Source: Pseudopyrenochaeta lycopersici (Eukaryota > Ascomycota > Dothideomycetes > Pleosporales > Pseudopyrenochaetaceae). Taken from it: DNA of 64,000 bases. This document shows positions 21,873 to 33,028 of this stretch, one piece after another. The DNA is taken from NCBI GenBank assembly GCA_003313425.1, contig NHZP01000003.1, positions 868,001 to 932,000 of the forward strand, in the 5' to 3' direction. The position numbers were made by a program, and so were the translations under genes. How positions within the stretch are numbered: the first letter of the stretch is position 1; every line of letters begins with the position of its first letter. The notes below the pieces were generated by a model. It saw only the letters and a program-made list of their open reading frames with translations. It was not told the DNA's origin and made no database searches.

Positions 21873-24513
21873 CTGGAAAACGCTGTAACGACCGCGAACG
21901 ACGGCCGAATGAGATGGTGTGATGCGCCGTCATCGAACTATTGACAGGACTGAGAAGTGAAGTAGGCCTGGAAGCAAGCGCGATGAACGTAAGCGGGCGT
22001 TGGCTGTAAACATAGAACGGGCGCCTCCCGGTTACCGAACTCAAGATGGTGCTTTGTCGCTTCTAAAGGCGAGAAGGAAGATTATCCCCGGGCGGAACGC
22101 CCGCAGGGATACGAGTCAGGAGAAGCCTGTCCAGTATATGTGGGTTTGCGTGTCGATATTCACTGAATCCGATCAAAACTTGTGGAGCAAGATATGCTAG
22201 TGATACAAAGCTTTCAACATGTCCACGTAACTCTACACTTGAATATATAAAGGAATCACGATAGCTTGTCACGCTTCCATATTTCCCCGCATTTTCAGGA
22301 CATGTAATTGTTTGCGCAATTGTGGATGCTGGCATTAGCATGGTTAGCAAGGTTGTGGCTAAATCAAACATGAAGCTTGGACCGGCAGTATGTGGTACAG
22401 CATGAGGATTTATGCCTCTCATTATGCTGACAGCCAGTTGTTTCTTTCCTGCGGCTTCATTGGACATTTAAAGCAGGCAATTAGAGCTGCTTCTTTCCCG
22501 ATTCGTGCGCCTGGTCTGCAAGCCTGTGCCATTGTCCGTGTGAATCTGTTGTGGGTACAAGCTGATGCAAGCATGCCGCGATTATAAACTTTTCCGTGGA
22601 AGTGCTACTAAATTTGATAATCAATGTTTTGATCGATTCTCTGTACCTTCAGCCAGTATGACATTGTATGCAGGTCTGCTGGACGTACAACATCCATGAA
22701 TTTGGTCACAATGCAATGCAGACCAATGTCCGGTTATAACTACCGGCTGCTCCGGCAATTGTAGGCGTCGATCCGAGAACTGATGGTCTCGCGTAGACAA
22801 GTTGCGGGGAAGGCCTTTCCAGTGATATCACGGCCATTCTCGTGCATATCGACCTTTGTGTTGAGTGAGAATGCTTTCAGGCGTCGAAATGAAGCAGTCA
22901 GCTGCGTGTGGGCGGGTGACACTTGTCTCCCATTCCCATGCGCTAAAGTTGAGGGCATAGTTACTGTAGATACTATGATGCACGGATAGGTCTCTGGATC
23001 CCCAGGTTGGCGGTAACATTCAAGATGGAAGGGAGGATGTTCTAATTGCTATTTGAGTGCAAAAGGAAGATCAGAGAAATCCCAAACGCCACTCAGGCCG
23101 CAACGATGGGCAAGCTAGGGGGCTCGCGATTGTAAGTTGAAGATATTCTTTCGCACAAGAATTGAAGTTGCGCTTCGAGTGGTGAAGAGGCGGAGAAAGA
23201 TGATAGCTGAAATGATAGATGTAGATGGAAGGCGCAAATAGTGCCTGCCAAAATGGGCGTAAACCAGGGCATCCTAGCGCCGGTTCTTCACCGAGCGCAT
23301 GCCTAGAATTCATGTATGTAAAGCATTTGATGTCCAATAAGGTAGACTAATCGTAGAGATGATAAGATCGGGAAACATAGGCCTTGCATAGATTGTGGCA
23401 GTAGACAGGGCCAAAAACATGGTAATTCTGACTGAATGCTCGAGAGGGAAAAACGTGTCCTGCTGCAAAACAACTGTTCGTCTGAGGGAACGAGCTCTCG
23501 CATCTCTGTTACGCCGCTCTCTCGTGTGCAGGCATCACTAAAGGCGCAACCAAACTGGCAGCAAGTGTCTAACCGATAGGCATGATTAAAAAGTCTCCAT
23601 CTGGGTACTTCCCTCTGTGGCTTTTCGATCACGCGATGAGTTGCTTTGGGGTCTTGAAACCGATCAACGTTAGCTGAAGGCATAGCGGAGTTAGGCCCGA
23701 TTAGCTAATGTTCGACCGATAGCAGCCAAGACGAGGCAGGTCAGTGTAAGCAGAATTGGCACGAGGAAACAAAAGAGAGGCACAGGTGGCAGCGCAGGGT
23801 GAGAAGCTGCATGAACGCTGAAGGCGGCGGGCTGAAGTGAGTGGCTATGCGGGAGCCTGATGGTTCAGCAGAGCTCGGGAAACGAAACGTCGCGTTTGGC
23901 AGGCACGACAACGGTTCCGCCGTGATTGGAAGGCAGGTCAAGGCAGGGAAAGCATGCTGGCATGGCCGAATGCGATAGGCACTGCGGTTGAGGTGCAGCA
24001 GTAACTCCAAAGAGTGGTGGGAGCTGCAGAGGCAATACAATGTTGGGAAGCGCATGATGATGACCTCGTTCAATAATTGCTCGGTGGAGCTAATGTTAAA
24101 TATAGGAGTGCGCCACTGAGATCCCGGGCAACGGGGCAACGCAACCCTGCAACCAGCCCCAGTTGGCAAAGCGCAACACGCCCCTGTCGGCCGCTTTTCA
24201 CTCATCCAGCCCTCCTTTCGCCTCAACACCATCCTCAATCGCTAATTACCCTTCGTTCACGCCTTCGATTCACCTATTCCTTCGCCAGTCGCTCGTTTTT
24301 CGACGGAGGAGTGTCATTCGATTAGCTTGCGTCACCACCCCCCTGTGTCGCGTCGCTCCCGCTTGTTGACACCCGGAAGAACACCAACAATTCTCGTTGC
24401 ACTACCGCCCCCACGAGTCCACCCTCCCGCCCGCTTCTCCGCATCACCTCATCGAGGGGCCTGCAGCTTGTACACTCGCCTCGATCTATCTACTGGCACA
24501 TTTCAGCAGCAAT
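21873..24513. other. Long divergent intergenic region, no gene recognised
   Basis: About 2.6 kb between divergently transcribed genes. Candidate frames at 22063-22467, 23303-23683 and 23741-24238 on the minus strand lack domains and look like chance frames. One of them contains a hydrophobic start resembling a signal peptide, but it has one cysteine and no other support. The last 350 bases are C/T-rich, as expected for the leader of the next gene. Confidence 0.5.
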
Positions 24514-25467
24514 ATGAGGCCCTCACAGTTGCTCGCGGCCGTTCTGGCCATGTCGTCGGCGTCGGTTGCTCTGTCGGATGCGTTTGACAACATCCACGCC
24601 CTCGCAGACGTCAAGAACGTACTTTTTGGCCGTCAGGATGACAGTAAGCTTAGCCTGTCGAATTGATATAAGTACACGACTGACGCACTGAATCAGACTC
24701 AGACAGGGCCTCTTCAGAGGCCCCTCAAAGCACCCAACAACAGCGATCATCAAACTCGCCTACACCAACAAATAGCGGCAATAACGATGAAAGCTCTTCA
24801 ACTGGAAGAGCAGCAAGCGGCAGTGGCTCGGCAAGAGTCACCGGCTCACAAGGAACCAGGGTGACCTCTGGGAAGCCAAAAACTACGAGTTTCGACCCGC
24901 GATTGCCCGCCGGAGGCGTCTCCATGGTGACCCCGAACGCTCTCGCAGGCGAGCAATACTACAAAGTCGGTGACTGGGTGACATTTGCCTGGAATTACAC
25001 CTCCTTGTCCGTAACTCCTTCAGCCATCGATGTCCTCGCGTCATGCACAGCAAATCAAGCCACCTACACTATCGCCGTCAACATGTCGGCGGCCCAGACT
25101 CAAGTGCTTTGGGATACCAAAAATGTGCCCGATGGCCAGGCACCATTCCTTACCGAGAAGTATACGCTCTTGATCTACGATGCCGACTTGACTGTCAGCG
25201 CAACTCCTCGTGCTGGTTACCTCGGTGCATACAGTGGCTTCACCTTCGGCATGTACACACCTCAACCGTATACGCCATGGGCTGGTAAGCATACCCATAT
25301 CGCCCTACATGGTTCATCTCCACTAACATGCACCAGACTTCAAGTGTGCAAACTGCAACGGCGCTCTCTCCCAATTTGAAAAAATGACCATCAAAGCCCT
25401 CCTCATGACCACCGGAACCACTGTCGGCTCGCTCCTCTACTTCACATACGCCTTTGGCATGTGGTGA
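24514..25467 (+). CDS. Secretory-pathway Ser/Thr-rich membrane protein, DUF7137-like
   Basis: Biological role unknown. The 282-residue model has a signal peptide (MRPSQLLAAVLAMSSASVALS), a Ser/Thr/Gly-rich linker from about residue 45 to 110, and then a conserved beta-rich domain. That domain contains FDPRLPAGGVSMVTPNA, YYKVGDWVTFAWNYTSL, VLWDTKNVP and FGMYTPQPYTPW. After a CANCNG motif the protein ends in a membrane span (ALLMTTGTTVGSLLYFTYAF). The architecture suggests a type I cell-surface or cell-wall-associated protein. Exons are 24514-24643, 24697-25284 and 25337-25467; both introns begin GTAAGC. The DUF7137 name is from memory of the fungal family and is the least certain part. Confidence 0.75.
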
Positions 25468-26109
25468 ACAATCGCAGCATGATCCACATAAGCAACATTC
25501 TCCTCGAAAAGCGCACTTCATCATTACGATAAACGGCATTCCTTACGCTTCACACCTGTTTATATATTCCACTCTCTACGTCATTTAAAGGGCAGGAGCT
25601 GGCGCTGCGGGTTCGATAGCGTTATAGCACGGGGAACGGGAAAACTTCACAATCATTTTGGGTCAATCTTTCGTCCGGTGTTTGGCGCTGTATACTGGGA
25701 GTGGACCTATGTCATATTTGAAAGACAAGTATGCATCTTAATACTCTAGAAGGAGCTCCTGTCGACGAGCGAAGGAAGGGTCACTGAAAATACTAATATT
25801 GGTGTTGAATCTAGTGGAGAAGACAACTTTTGTCACGATGTCGATGTAGCATTATCAATCAATATGAAAGAAATTGCACACGTGAGAGATACCGAAAAAA
25901 AAACTTGTCTCCGATTGCTTTGATGTCAGTCAACAAGAGCGTGAAGAATGCATGCCAGCACTTGGCAAGAATGCATATGGTATCTTCCCAGCACCCAAAC
26001 GCCATGCCCACGAAAATGCAGCTTGACATGTCGCCGTCCCTCATATACTAATCGTGCTTGAAACAGAATGATTTGCCCTACAATATACAAGTAAATATCC
26101 TTGCTGCGT
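25468..26109. other. Convergent 3' intergenic region
   Basis: About 640 bases between the DUF7137-like gene and RAD26, which converge. AT-rich in parts; no gene or RNA recognised. Confidence 0.55.
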
Positions 26110-29100
26110 CTAACTTCGACCTGCTGGCCGGGGCGTTCTCCATTCATCCTTCAACACCCACCGTCCTCTTTGCGCACTACCACTCCTCTCCAAGGTAGCA
26201 ATGAGTTTGAGCATCTCCTTGAATTCTTCATTCCTTCCAGGCTGTGCGCGACAGTAGTGATCAAAGTGATCTACCAGCATGCGCGAGGGCACGACGCCGC
26301 CATGTGTCATCATAAAGTCACGTATCATTTCAAGCATACGGCGGCCGCGGAAGGACTGTGGTGTAGTCGCAGACGGAGTGGATGCGCCGGATGATGTTGC
26401 TGATGAAGGCACTGGCGTTGCAGGGTTTGGGCGACCTTGACGTGCTGCGAGATTGCTGAGGATGGATGTGGATGAAGGGCCCCCTCTGCCTCCAGTACCC
26501 ATGCCTCCTCGCCCTCCTCTACCTCCTCGTGTAGATCCCCTCGCAGGTGCATCAGGCCGGCCAGCCTCACCGAATTGGCCCGTCCACGTCGGAACACCGG
26601 CTGGAACCTGACGGGCTTCTTCCATGCTCTTCTTCAGTTGCTCAGCGGCGAGGGCAGCTTGCCGTTTTGCCTCGCGTTGCACAAAAGCAGGGTCAGCTTG
26701 CACTTTGCGCTTGCGGCCACCAGCTGTTGAGTTGACGATTGCGTCGTGTTCAAGAACAGAGTGGACGCCTGTTTTGGCGAATATGGTTGACATCAGGCGG
26801 GAGTCCGTGGGCGGTTCCTTGCCGTCAACTGCTCCCTCTGAATTATGGGCTGTGGCATCTTCAGAATTGGATACAGGTGCTTGGAATGCCTCGGATCTTG
26901 AGATGCCTTTCACAGCAGCAAGATCCTCAGTTGCCGTAGCATCCGTCGCTGATGTCTCCCCATTTTCTTCAAACTTGACTTCAGAGCCACGAAAGAGATT
27001 GCCTGTCTCTGTCTCGCCGTCGATATTCTCTCCCCCTAATGTAAAAAGGTCATGCAAGTCACTCATCTGGAACGTCTGTCGCTGCTTCGGATCCTTCAAC
27101 ACCTTGTTTGTGAGGAATTGTTTGAAGATCTGACGGTGATATATCTTCTCTTCAATAGTGCCAGCGGACATGAGACGATAGATCTCAACTTCTCGCTTTT
27201 GCCCGAGGCGCCAGGAGCGCTCTCGCGCTTGAATGTCAGTTGACGGGTTCCAGTCTGGATCGTAGATGATAACGCGGTTAGCACCTGTCAGGTTTACACC
27301 AAGACCGCCCACTTTGGTAGTGAGGAGAAAAACGTCCAAATCCGGATCGTTGTTGAACTCATCAACAAGATCTTGCCGGTCTTTGATGGGAGTCTCGCCG
27401 TCCATGCGGCGCCAATTAATATCAGGCAATTGGTTGACAAACCTCTGTAGGATGTCGAGCATGATACGATGCTGAGCAAAGAGCAGAGTCTTGTGCCCGC
27501 CCTTCTTCCAGAGTGAAAGCAGCTCTTTGACAACTTGCATCTTACCCGATTTATTGGGCGCACCATAGTCATAACCTGGCTTCTTAGACAGCGTTTTGTG
27601 CTCTGTGAGGTCTGGATGATTGCACACTTTGCGCAGATAATCGACTCCAAAAAGCATCTGCCGCTTACCGCTCGCGATTGATTTCATGTCCTCGGACGCT
27701 AGGAAATTCTCATATGCCATGCGCTGTTGACGCGTCAATTTACAGAACAGTACTTGCTCCTTCTTCTGCGGTAGATCAGCTGCCACATCAACCTTGAAGC
27801 GTTGAAGTAGATAAGGGCTGACTGCATCCTTCAGTGTCTCTGCGCACCGCACGGCCGTCTCGAACTCCAAATTTGAAGCATTCGCGTAACCTCCACGCTT
27901 GATTGGAAATTCAAACTGGTTTCGAAAGTTCACGAGCGTACCAAGGCGCATCGGGAAGACGAAGTCGAAAAGCGACCACAGCTCGGTGAGGTTGTTTTGC
28001 ATCGGTGTCCCCGATAAAATTATGCGGTTCGGGGTTCGTAGTTCTTTGCAGTGGATCGTGATGGCAGTGTTGGGGTTGCGAATCTTGTGGCCTTCGTCCA
28101 GGATAGCACACTCCCATTCAGTTGGTATTAGGAACTCGGAATAAGTCTGTAGACCGGAGTATGTTGTAACGAGGACATGACCGTCTCGCTTGACCTTCTC
28201 GAGAATCTTCTTGGCCGCCTTTCCAGCTCCAGTCAAAGTTGTGTCGTAATCACCGTAGCTCCGCAGCTCCATCTCTCGCTCAAGCCGGTCTTCTCTTCGA
28301 GTATCTAGCATACCACTTCCAGACGTGTGCAGGATCGAGACCCGGAGGGCAGGCCACCAGCGGTGAAACTCGTTGACCCACTGCTTCATGACAGTTGCCG
28401 GACATACCACAATGATTGGTTTGGTGAGCAACTTCGAGTAGTGAAGACCAGCAACAAAGGAGATGGCCTGAATTGTTTTACCTAGACCCATTTCATCACC
28501 AATGATGCCGCCAACATTCTGCGAATACAGCTCCCAGAGCCACTGCACACCTGTCTTCTGATAGTCAAATAGCGCAGGGTAGATGTCGCCTGGAATACGA
28601 AATCCGCCGTCAAATGACGTGTCAGCTTCGGTAGGATGAGGTAGAAAGCACTCATCTTCCCCATCATCTTCTGGAGCAGCTTCCCCGTTCTTCTCTTTCG
28701 CCTTTTTTCTTGCAGTAGCACGGTTCTTCGTCCAAGTCTCCATGCGTTTCCGGTATACTCGCTCATTGCCATCGTCAACGCCTGCCATATCCTCCTCTAC
28801 GGCTTCCTCTACAGGGGCCGACTTTATTCTCTTTCCCTTCTTGCCACGAGCTTTCCGTTTGCGATCAGTCATTTCTTCTGTATACGAATCATCTTGAGTG
28901 ATGTCTTCTGATAAACCTTCGGACTCGTCCAGAGTCGCTAGCTGGCGATCAGTGAGGCCAGGCTCGAAGGCATCGTCAGAGTCGCCATCGGTAGCTTCAG
29001 GGGCAGCGCTTGACTCCCGTGGGCCGAGGGTCTCACTGGTAGGAGTGATCTTCCGTCGCTTTCTCGGTCGAGAAGCTGACTGTGGGCTGGCAGCCTCAGA

Positions 29101-29820
29101 ACTAGATTCTACGTCCTGAAAGCCAGGCCTCATAAGGTTGCGATGCGATGTCGGGCCCTTTGCAGCCTCCTCTACCATGTCTTCAACTTCAGCATCCAAC
29201 ATGACCTCGCCCAATGTTCCTGCGCCGGGCTGATTCTGTGCCAACTTCGAGAACGGCGTGATCTTGCCCGTCCGTATAAGATAGTCGCGTTGGCTTTCAT
29301 TTGGTAAAGGTCCGCTTGCGCCATTCTCGGTTACCTCCTTCTCCCCAGGAGCCTTGTGGCGATCGTTGATACGTTGCTGTATGGCGTCCATCTCTACGTC
29401 TAGGTCTTCGATCCTCTTCTGATAAGCTGAGATCTCGCCACGGAGCTTCGCCTTTTGTGTCGAGAGAGCGGGCAGTGCCAGACGATTTCGCAACTTTTGA
29501 ATAGCTGCTTCAGCTCGCTTAGCTTCTGCCTCTGCCTTTTCTATACGCTTTCTATCCCGCCCATCAGCCTGCTCAGTGAGCAGCTGGTCCGCCTGGCGAC
29601 CGATATCTCGTTCTAGGTCATCTTGCGCTCGGGTGCCGGTTGTGAGGAACTTGAGCCGTGTCTCCTCGTCAGCGTCTGACGGTAGCTCCTCTCCCAAATC
29701 CCGCGCTTCATTATATATCGCAGTATCGTCTGGCGTGACATCGCTCGAGTTTCTTGCGCTTGTGCCGGTGATTTCAGGTGCGCTATTCGGCGGTGCCTCG
29801 TTCTCCGATGAAGGAAGCAT
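26110..29820 (-). CDS. RAD26: Transcription-coupled repair ATPase Rad26/CSB (ERCC6)
   Basis: SNF2-family DNA translocase that rescues RNA polymerase II stalled at lesions and starts transcription-coupled nucleotide excision repair. It is a single 1236-residue exon. An N-terminal coiled coil (residues about 55-160) is followed by acidic and basic linkers. The helicase core has motif I DEMGLGKTIQ, motif II DEGHKIRNP, LSGTPMQNNLTELWSLFDFV, LRKVCNHPDL, TTKVGGLGVNLTGANRVI and motif VI QARERSWRLGQ. DEGH rather than DEAH, and GTIEEKIYHRQIFKQFLTNK after the core, are typical of Rad26/CSB. The C-terminal region carries an RGG-rich patch (TRGGRGGRGGMGTGGRGG) and a winged-helix-like end. Its neighbours do not suggest co-regulation. 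Confidence 0.93.
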   Translation of the reverse strand: MLPSSENEAPPNSAPEITGTSARNSSDVTPDDTAIYNEARDLGEELPSDADEETRLKFLTTGTRAQDDLERDIGRQADQLLTEQADGRDRKRIEKAEAEAKRAEAAIQKLRNRLALPALSTQKAKLRGEISAYQKRIEDLDVEMDAIQQRINDRHKAPGEKEVTENGASGPLPNESQRDYLIRTGKITPFSKLAQNQPGAGTLGEVMLDAEVEDMVEEAAKGPTSHRNLMRPGFQDVESSSEAASPQSASRPRKRRKITPTSETLGPRESSAAPEATDGDSDDAFEPGLTDRQLATLDESEGLSEDITQDDSYTEEMTDRKRKARGKKGKRIKSAPVEEAVEEDMAGVDDGNERVYRKRMETWTKNRATARKKAKEKNGEAAPEDDGEDECFLPHPTEADTSFDGGFRIPGDIYPALFDYQKTGVQWLWELYSQNVGGIIGDEMGLGKTIQAISFVAGLHYSKLLTKPIIVVCPATVMKQWVNEFHRWWPALRVSILHTSGSGMLDTRREDRLEREMELRSYGDYDTTLTGAGKAAKKILEKVKRDGHVLVTTYSGLQTYSEFLIPTEWECAILDEGHKIRNPNTAITIHCKELRTPNRIILSGTPMQNNLTELWSLFDFVFPMRLGTLVNFRNQFEFPIKRGGYANASNLEFETAVRCAETLKDAVSPYLLQRFKVDVAADLPQKKEQVLFCKLTRQQRMAYENFLASEDMKSIASGKRQMLFGVDYLRKVCNHPDLTEHKTLSKKPGYDYGAPNKSGKMQVVKELLSLWKKGGHKTLLFAQHRIMLDILQRFVNQLPDINWRRMDGETPIKDRQDLVDEFNNDPDLDVFLLTTKVGGLGVNLTGANRVIIYDPDWNPSTDIQARERSWRLGQKREVEIYRLMSAGTIEEKIYHRQIFKQFLTNKVLKDPKQRQTFQMSDLHDLFTLGGENIDGETETGNLFRGSEVKFEENGETSATDATATEDLAAVKGISRSEAFQAPVSNSEDATAHNSEGAVDGKEPPTDSRLMSTIFAKTGVHSVLEHDAIVNSTAGGRKRKVQADPAFVQREAKRQAALAAEQLKKSMEEARQVPAGVPTWTGQFGEAGRPDAPARGSTRGGRGGRGGMGTGGRGGPSSTSILSNLAARQGRPNPATPVPSSATSSGASTPSATTPQSFRGRRMLEMIRDFMMTHGGVVPSRMLVDHFDHYCRAQPGRNEEFKEMLKLIATLERSGSAQRGRWVLKDEWRTPRPAGRS

Positions 29821-30401
29821 TTTGGCGGCTTATCTGCTCACAAGATGTGAGAGGGAGACGCAACTCTTAGGGGCTAAAAGTGCAGGCAGTAATGAACGGT
29901 GCTGTGAAGGTGTCCGCGCAAAAGTTGCGCCGGAGGCAACAGCGGCCAACTGAGATATTCAGTGCGAAAGGAAATCGCAAGGCGTCAGCCGGACATCGTA
30001 GTCGCTACGCCACAACGAAAATGGGCCAGAGAACGAGGTATTGGAGTGTAACATATTAGGCGACAAAAAGCTGCAAATGGCGGTTGACACTATTACTCAA
30101 AGCACCCAATCGCCAGAATGATATCACTAAACGCGCTAAGGATGCACAGGCCGCGGCTAGGTTCCGCGTCTTCGAACCTCCAACTTCTAATCTCATGTCC
30201 GCCCCGAATCCACTTGGAACCACAATGCGTGTCAAGAATCGGTTTCCTTTTATTTTTCTCTCCGCCATGGGGCTTGACGCCTTCTAACAGAGGAAAAAAA
30301 AATCAAGGAATCGCTCAAGGTAAAGATCGAACTGAAAGAAAAGCCCCACTTGAACGTAGAGTGCAAGAGCAATGTACACTGAAAAGTACCCAACAAGAAT
30401 T
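29821..30401. other. Upstream region of RAD26
   Basis: About 580 bases between RAD26 and the oxidase, both on the minus strand. Short frames at 30118-30603 have no recognisable product. It holds the oxidase 3' end and the RAD26 promoter. Confidence 0.5.
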
Positions 30402-31986
30402 TTACAATTTGGCCTTGTGCTTTCCATCATGCTTCCATCCAGGCATATCTGTAAGGTCCTTTGCGGGCGCTGCTCTCCTTGACTTCAACGCATCACCGAT
30501 TCCAGGTCGCCATCTCCACGCATACGCTAGGTCGTCCGCCAATGTACCTTCAATGAGTTCGACTACATGCTTGCCAATATTTGGTAACAGCTTAAATGAA
30601 TGACTGGAGGGTCTTCGTTAGTCTGTATTCTTCATTCACTATTTCCACTACATTCACTTACCCACTATCCCCAGTAGCAAGCACGAAATTCTTCCACTGC
30701 GGATGCTCGCAGATTAACAACGCTGCGTCGGCTGTATCTGTACACCAGCATAGAGAACGATTGAACAGTTCTTTTTCCTTGAATTTAGGCAGAAATGTAG
30801 CAACGGCTTTCCGAATGCTGACTTCCGACGCGTCTGGGTAGGTATCAGTGGGGTGTTTTGCATGCGATCGGGGCACTGAAATTCGTTTAGGTGCTGAGGC
30901 ACCGCAAGGTTGATGTTGCTTGAAGCGTGTGAAGCCGGGAAACTCGTCGCAGACCTTGATGATACCGTTTCTGTATAGACTGTTAGAAAGGTAACGACCA
31001 ACGAATGCAGGTGGACAAACTCGTTGGGCTCAAAGAAAAAGCCTATGTCACCATTGTACACAACAGGCGCGTTCTTATACTCCGCAGCTTCCTCGGGTGT
31101 AAGTTGCATGTGTGCATACACCCAAGCCTATTGAAGAGTCAAAATCTGTGGCATGCAATTACCTCTAAAATACTGACTTTTGAAACGCATTGATCTTCCA
31201 AATCAACAAGTGTTGGACTCCATGCTCCAGCCGCGAGTACCACCTTGTCAGCATAGTATTTCGTTCCGTCAACTGTCTCAACACCGACACATGTACCCTC
31301 CGCAAGGAGTGGTTGTCTGAACGAACCTGCGGTGCCGAACCCAAATTGTACACCTTTGTCGCGCAAGTATTCGCCTATTGCATTGATTGCTTTGGCTGCC
31401 GCAAGCCAGCCACCATCTTTACTAAAGACCGCTTTCCAACCCTGTCATATCGTTGTCAGCCAACTGCTTTGCGTCTTAAGCTTGAACAACAGACCTTGAT
31501 CTGGTCGCGGTCTAGAAGCGGCATCTTCTCCAAAATGGCGTCTTCGGAGTCTAGCCACTTATTTGTCTGCTCTAGCCCTGCATGGACATCGAGAAGTGCT
31601 TGATACGCCTGCTTCAAGCCTGCGATACCTTTTTCACCATGCGCACAATCGAGCTATGCAATGGTCAATCTCGATGATATCAAACTCGATCTTCTTAGAC
31701 TTACTCGGCCGGTAGCGTGGAAGAAGCTTTTGAACAAATCATCTTCCTTCCACATCTGCCTCGCCTCCAGACTCAATTGCAGGTCTACTTTGTTCCGCAG
31801 GCGAATGCCCATGATCTTGTTCAAGTCATTTCCTGCTGATTGTGATGACGGGGTCGGATACGTGTCCAAGACTGTAATGTTTGAGGGCGTGTACCCTAGG
31901 CGTACAAGATGTAGTGCTGTTGATGAACCAATGGTGCCACCACCGCCCACAACAATGACTCTCGTACTTGCTCTTGCATTCGCCAT
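30402..31986 (-). CDS. Peroxisomal fructosyl amino acid oxidase (amadoriase)
   Basis: FAD enzyme that oxidatively cleaves Amadori products (glycated amino acids) to the amino acid, glucosone and hydrogen peroxide. The FAD-binding start is VVGGGGTIGSSTALHLV. SSQSAGNDLNKIMGIRLRN, GWKAVFSKDGGWLAAAKAIN, DKVVLAAGAWSPTLV and LATGDSGHSFKLLPNIGKHV are family hallmarks. The cysteine of LICEHPQW matches the covalent flavin site. Exons on the minus strand: 31986-31705, 31653-31495, 31441-31178, 31127-31021, 30970-30662 and 30603-30402, giving 440 residues, the family length. The C-terminus is KHKAKL, a PTS1 signal (AKL), so it should be peroxisomal. It is divergent from an UNC93-like transporter 1 kb away. 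Confidence 0.92.
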
Positions 31987-33028
31987 ATTGAAGTCACAAG
32001 TTCGGTTTCTTGGAGAATCTAAGCGCCTCAGGATCTCAAGAACTGAGCTCGGATATTGTTATCAGAACGCTCAGCGATGAGACATCAATGTGTCATACCA
32101 AGAGCATATCGATTAAATATGGAGAAGGCCTGGACACGCCACCACGAAAAATGGCACGATGTCCACTCAGTATTCCCGTGATAATCATTAACTAGTTGTC
32201 GTCCGCGGTGCCCAAACGCTATTCACGCGAACGCTGGTGGGCCTGTGCTGCTCATGTCTCGCTTGATGACCTCGGACTGTTAATGTTGCCAAACATAGTT
32301 AGGATCATGTAGACAAGGATATGTAATTGCATTTCGGCTGAGGAGGGACAATCCCGCGATGCACCGCGTAGCCGGCACACTATCAATTGACAAAATAGTC
32401 TTGTCCTTTTTTGGTTACTTGGATCATCTTTCTATTAGTTAACAGTATATGAGATGCCTCAGAACAGCCAATCTGGCCTGCATCCGACAGTCTCGGTGAA
32501 TATCAGGTCCGCGGAGCATTCCACCGCTGACTCGCATCCTTCCCCACAGCCGCATCAGCCCAACCATCAAGCATCATAAGCCGCAGGCCACATCCCTAGC
32601 TCAGGCTTACCATCCCTAATTTGCATAAGCATCAATGCAGATCTCTCCCAACTATTCCGATTACTTCGTTTGGCCTAGCCTACAATATCCTTCATGATCC
32701 CACGGCACTGGGAAATTAACCTGGCACAGAATGTTCGGGCTCAATGTCAGCCTATCTTGACTCCACAATTTCTATCAACTAGATGGAAGGAATCGTCTAC
32801 CCCAACATGGGGTAATGCAATCCGAACTCCACAGATAAGCCGGGATCATGGGTCACTGGATAGGCGAAGCTGGGAGAGATGTGCGGAGGGAGGCACTGAT
32901 AGGCAAGTGTATAAAGAGCATGGGAGCACTTCGTCTCAGCAAAATTCAATCTAAAGCAATTCGAAGCTTGACTTTGTGCTTGACTGGTTGATCAAGTCTT
33001 TCTACTGCGTCATTGCAAGTCGTTCAGG
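31987..33028. promoter_or_regulatory. Divergent promoter region of oxidase and UNC93-like gene
   Basis: About 1.04 kb between two divergent start codons. A TATAAAG box at 32910-32916 lies 113 bases before the UNC93-like ATG. I found no equally clear box on the oxidase side. A small plus-strand frame at 32694-32954 has no recognisable product. Confidence 0.5.

Noticed and set aside
22063..22467. Minus-strand frame containing a hydrophobic start that resembles a signal peptide.
   Set aside because: Only one cysteine, no domain, no splice context; likely a chance frame in a promoter region.
23741..24238. 165-codon minus-strand frame.
   Set aside because: Composition looks random and it lies antisense to the C/T-rich leader of the next gene.
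30118..30603. Plus-strand frame of 161 codons.
   Set aside because: Overlaps antisense to the last exon of the fructosyl amino acid oxidase and has no recognisable features.
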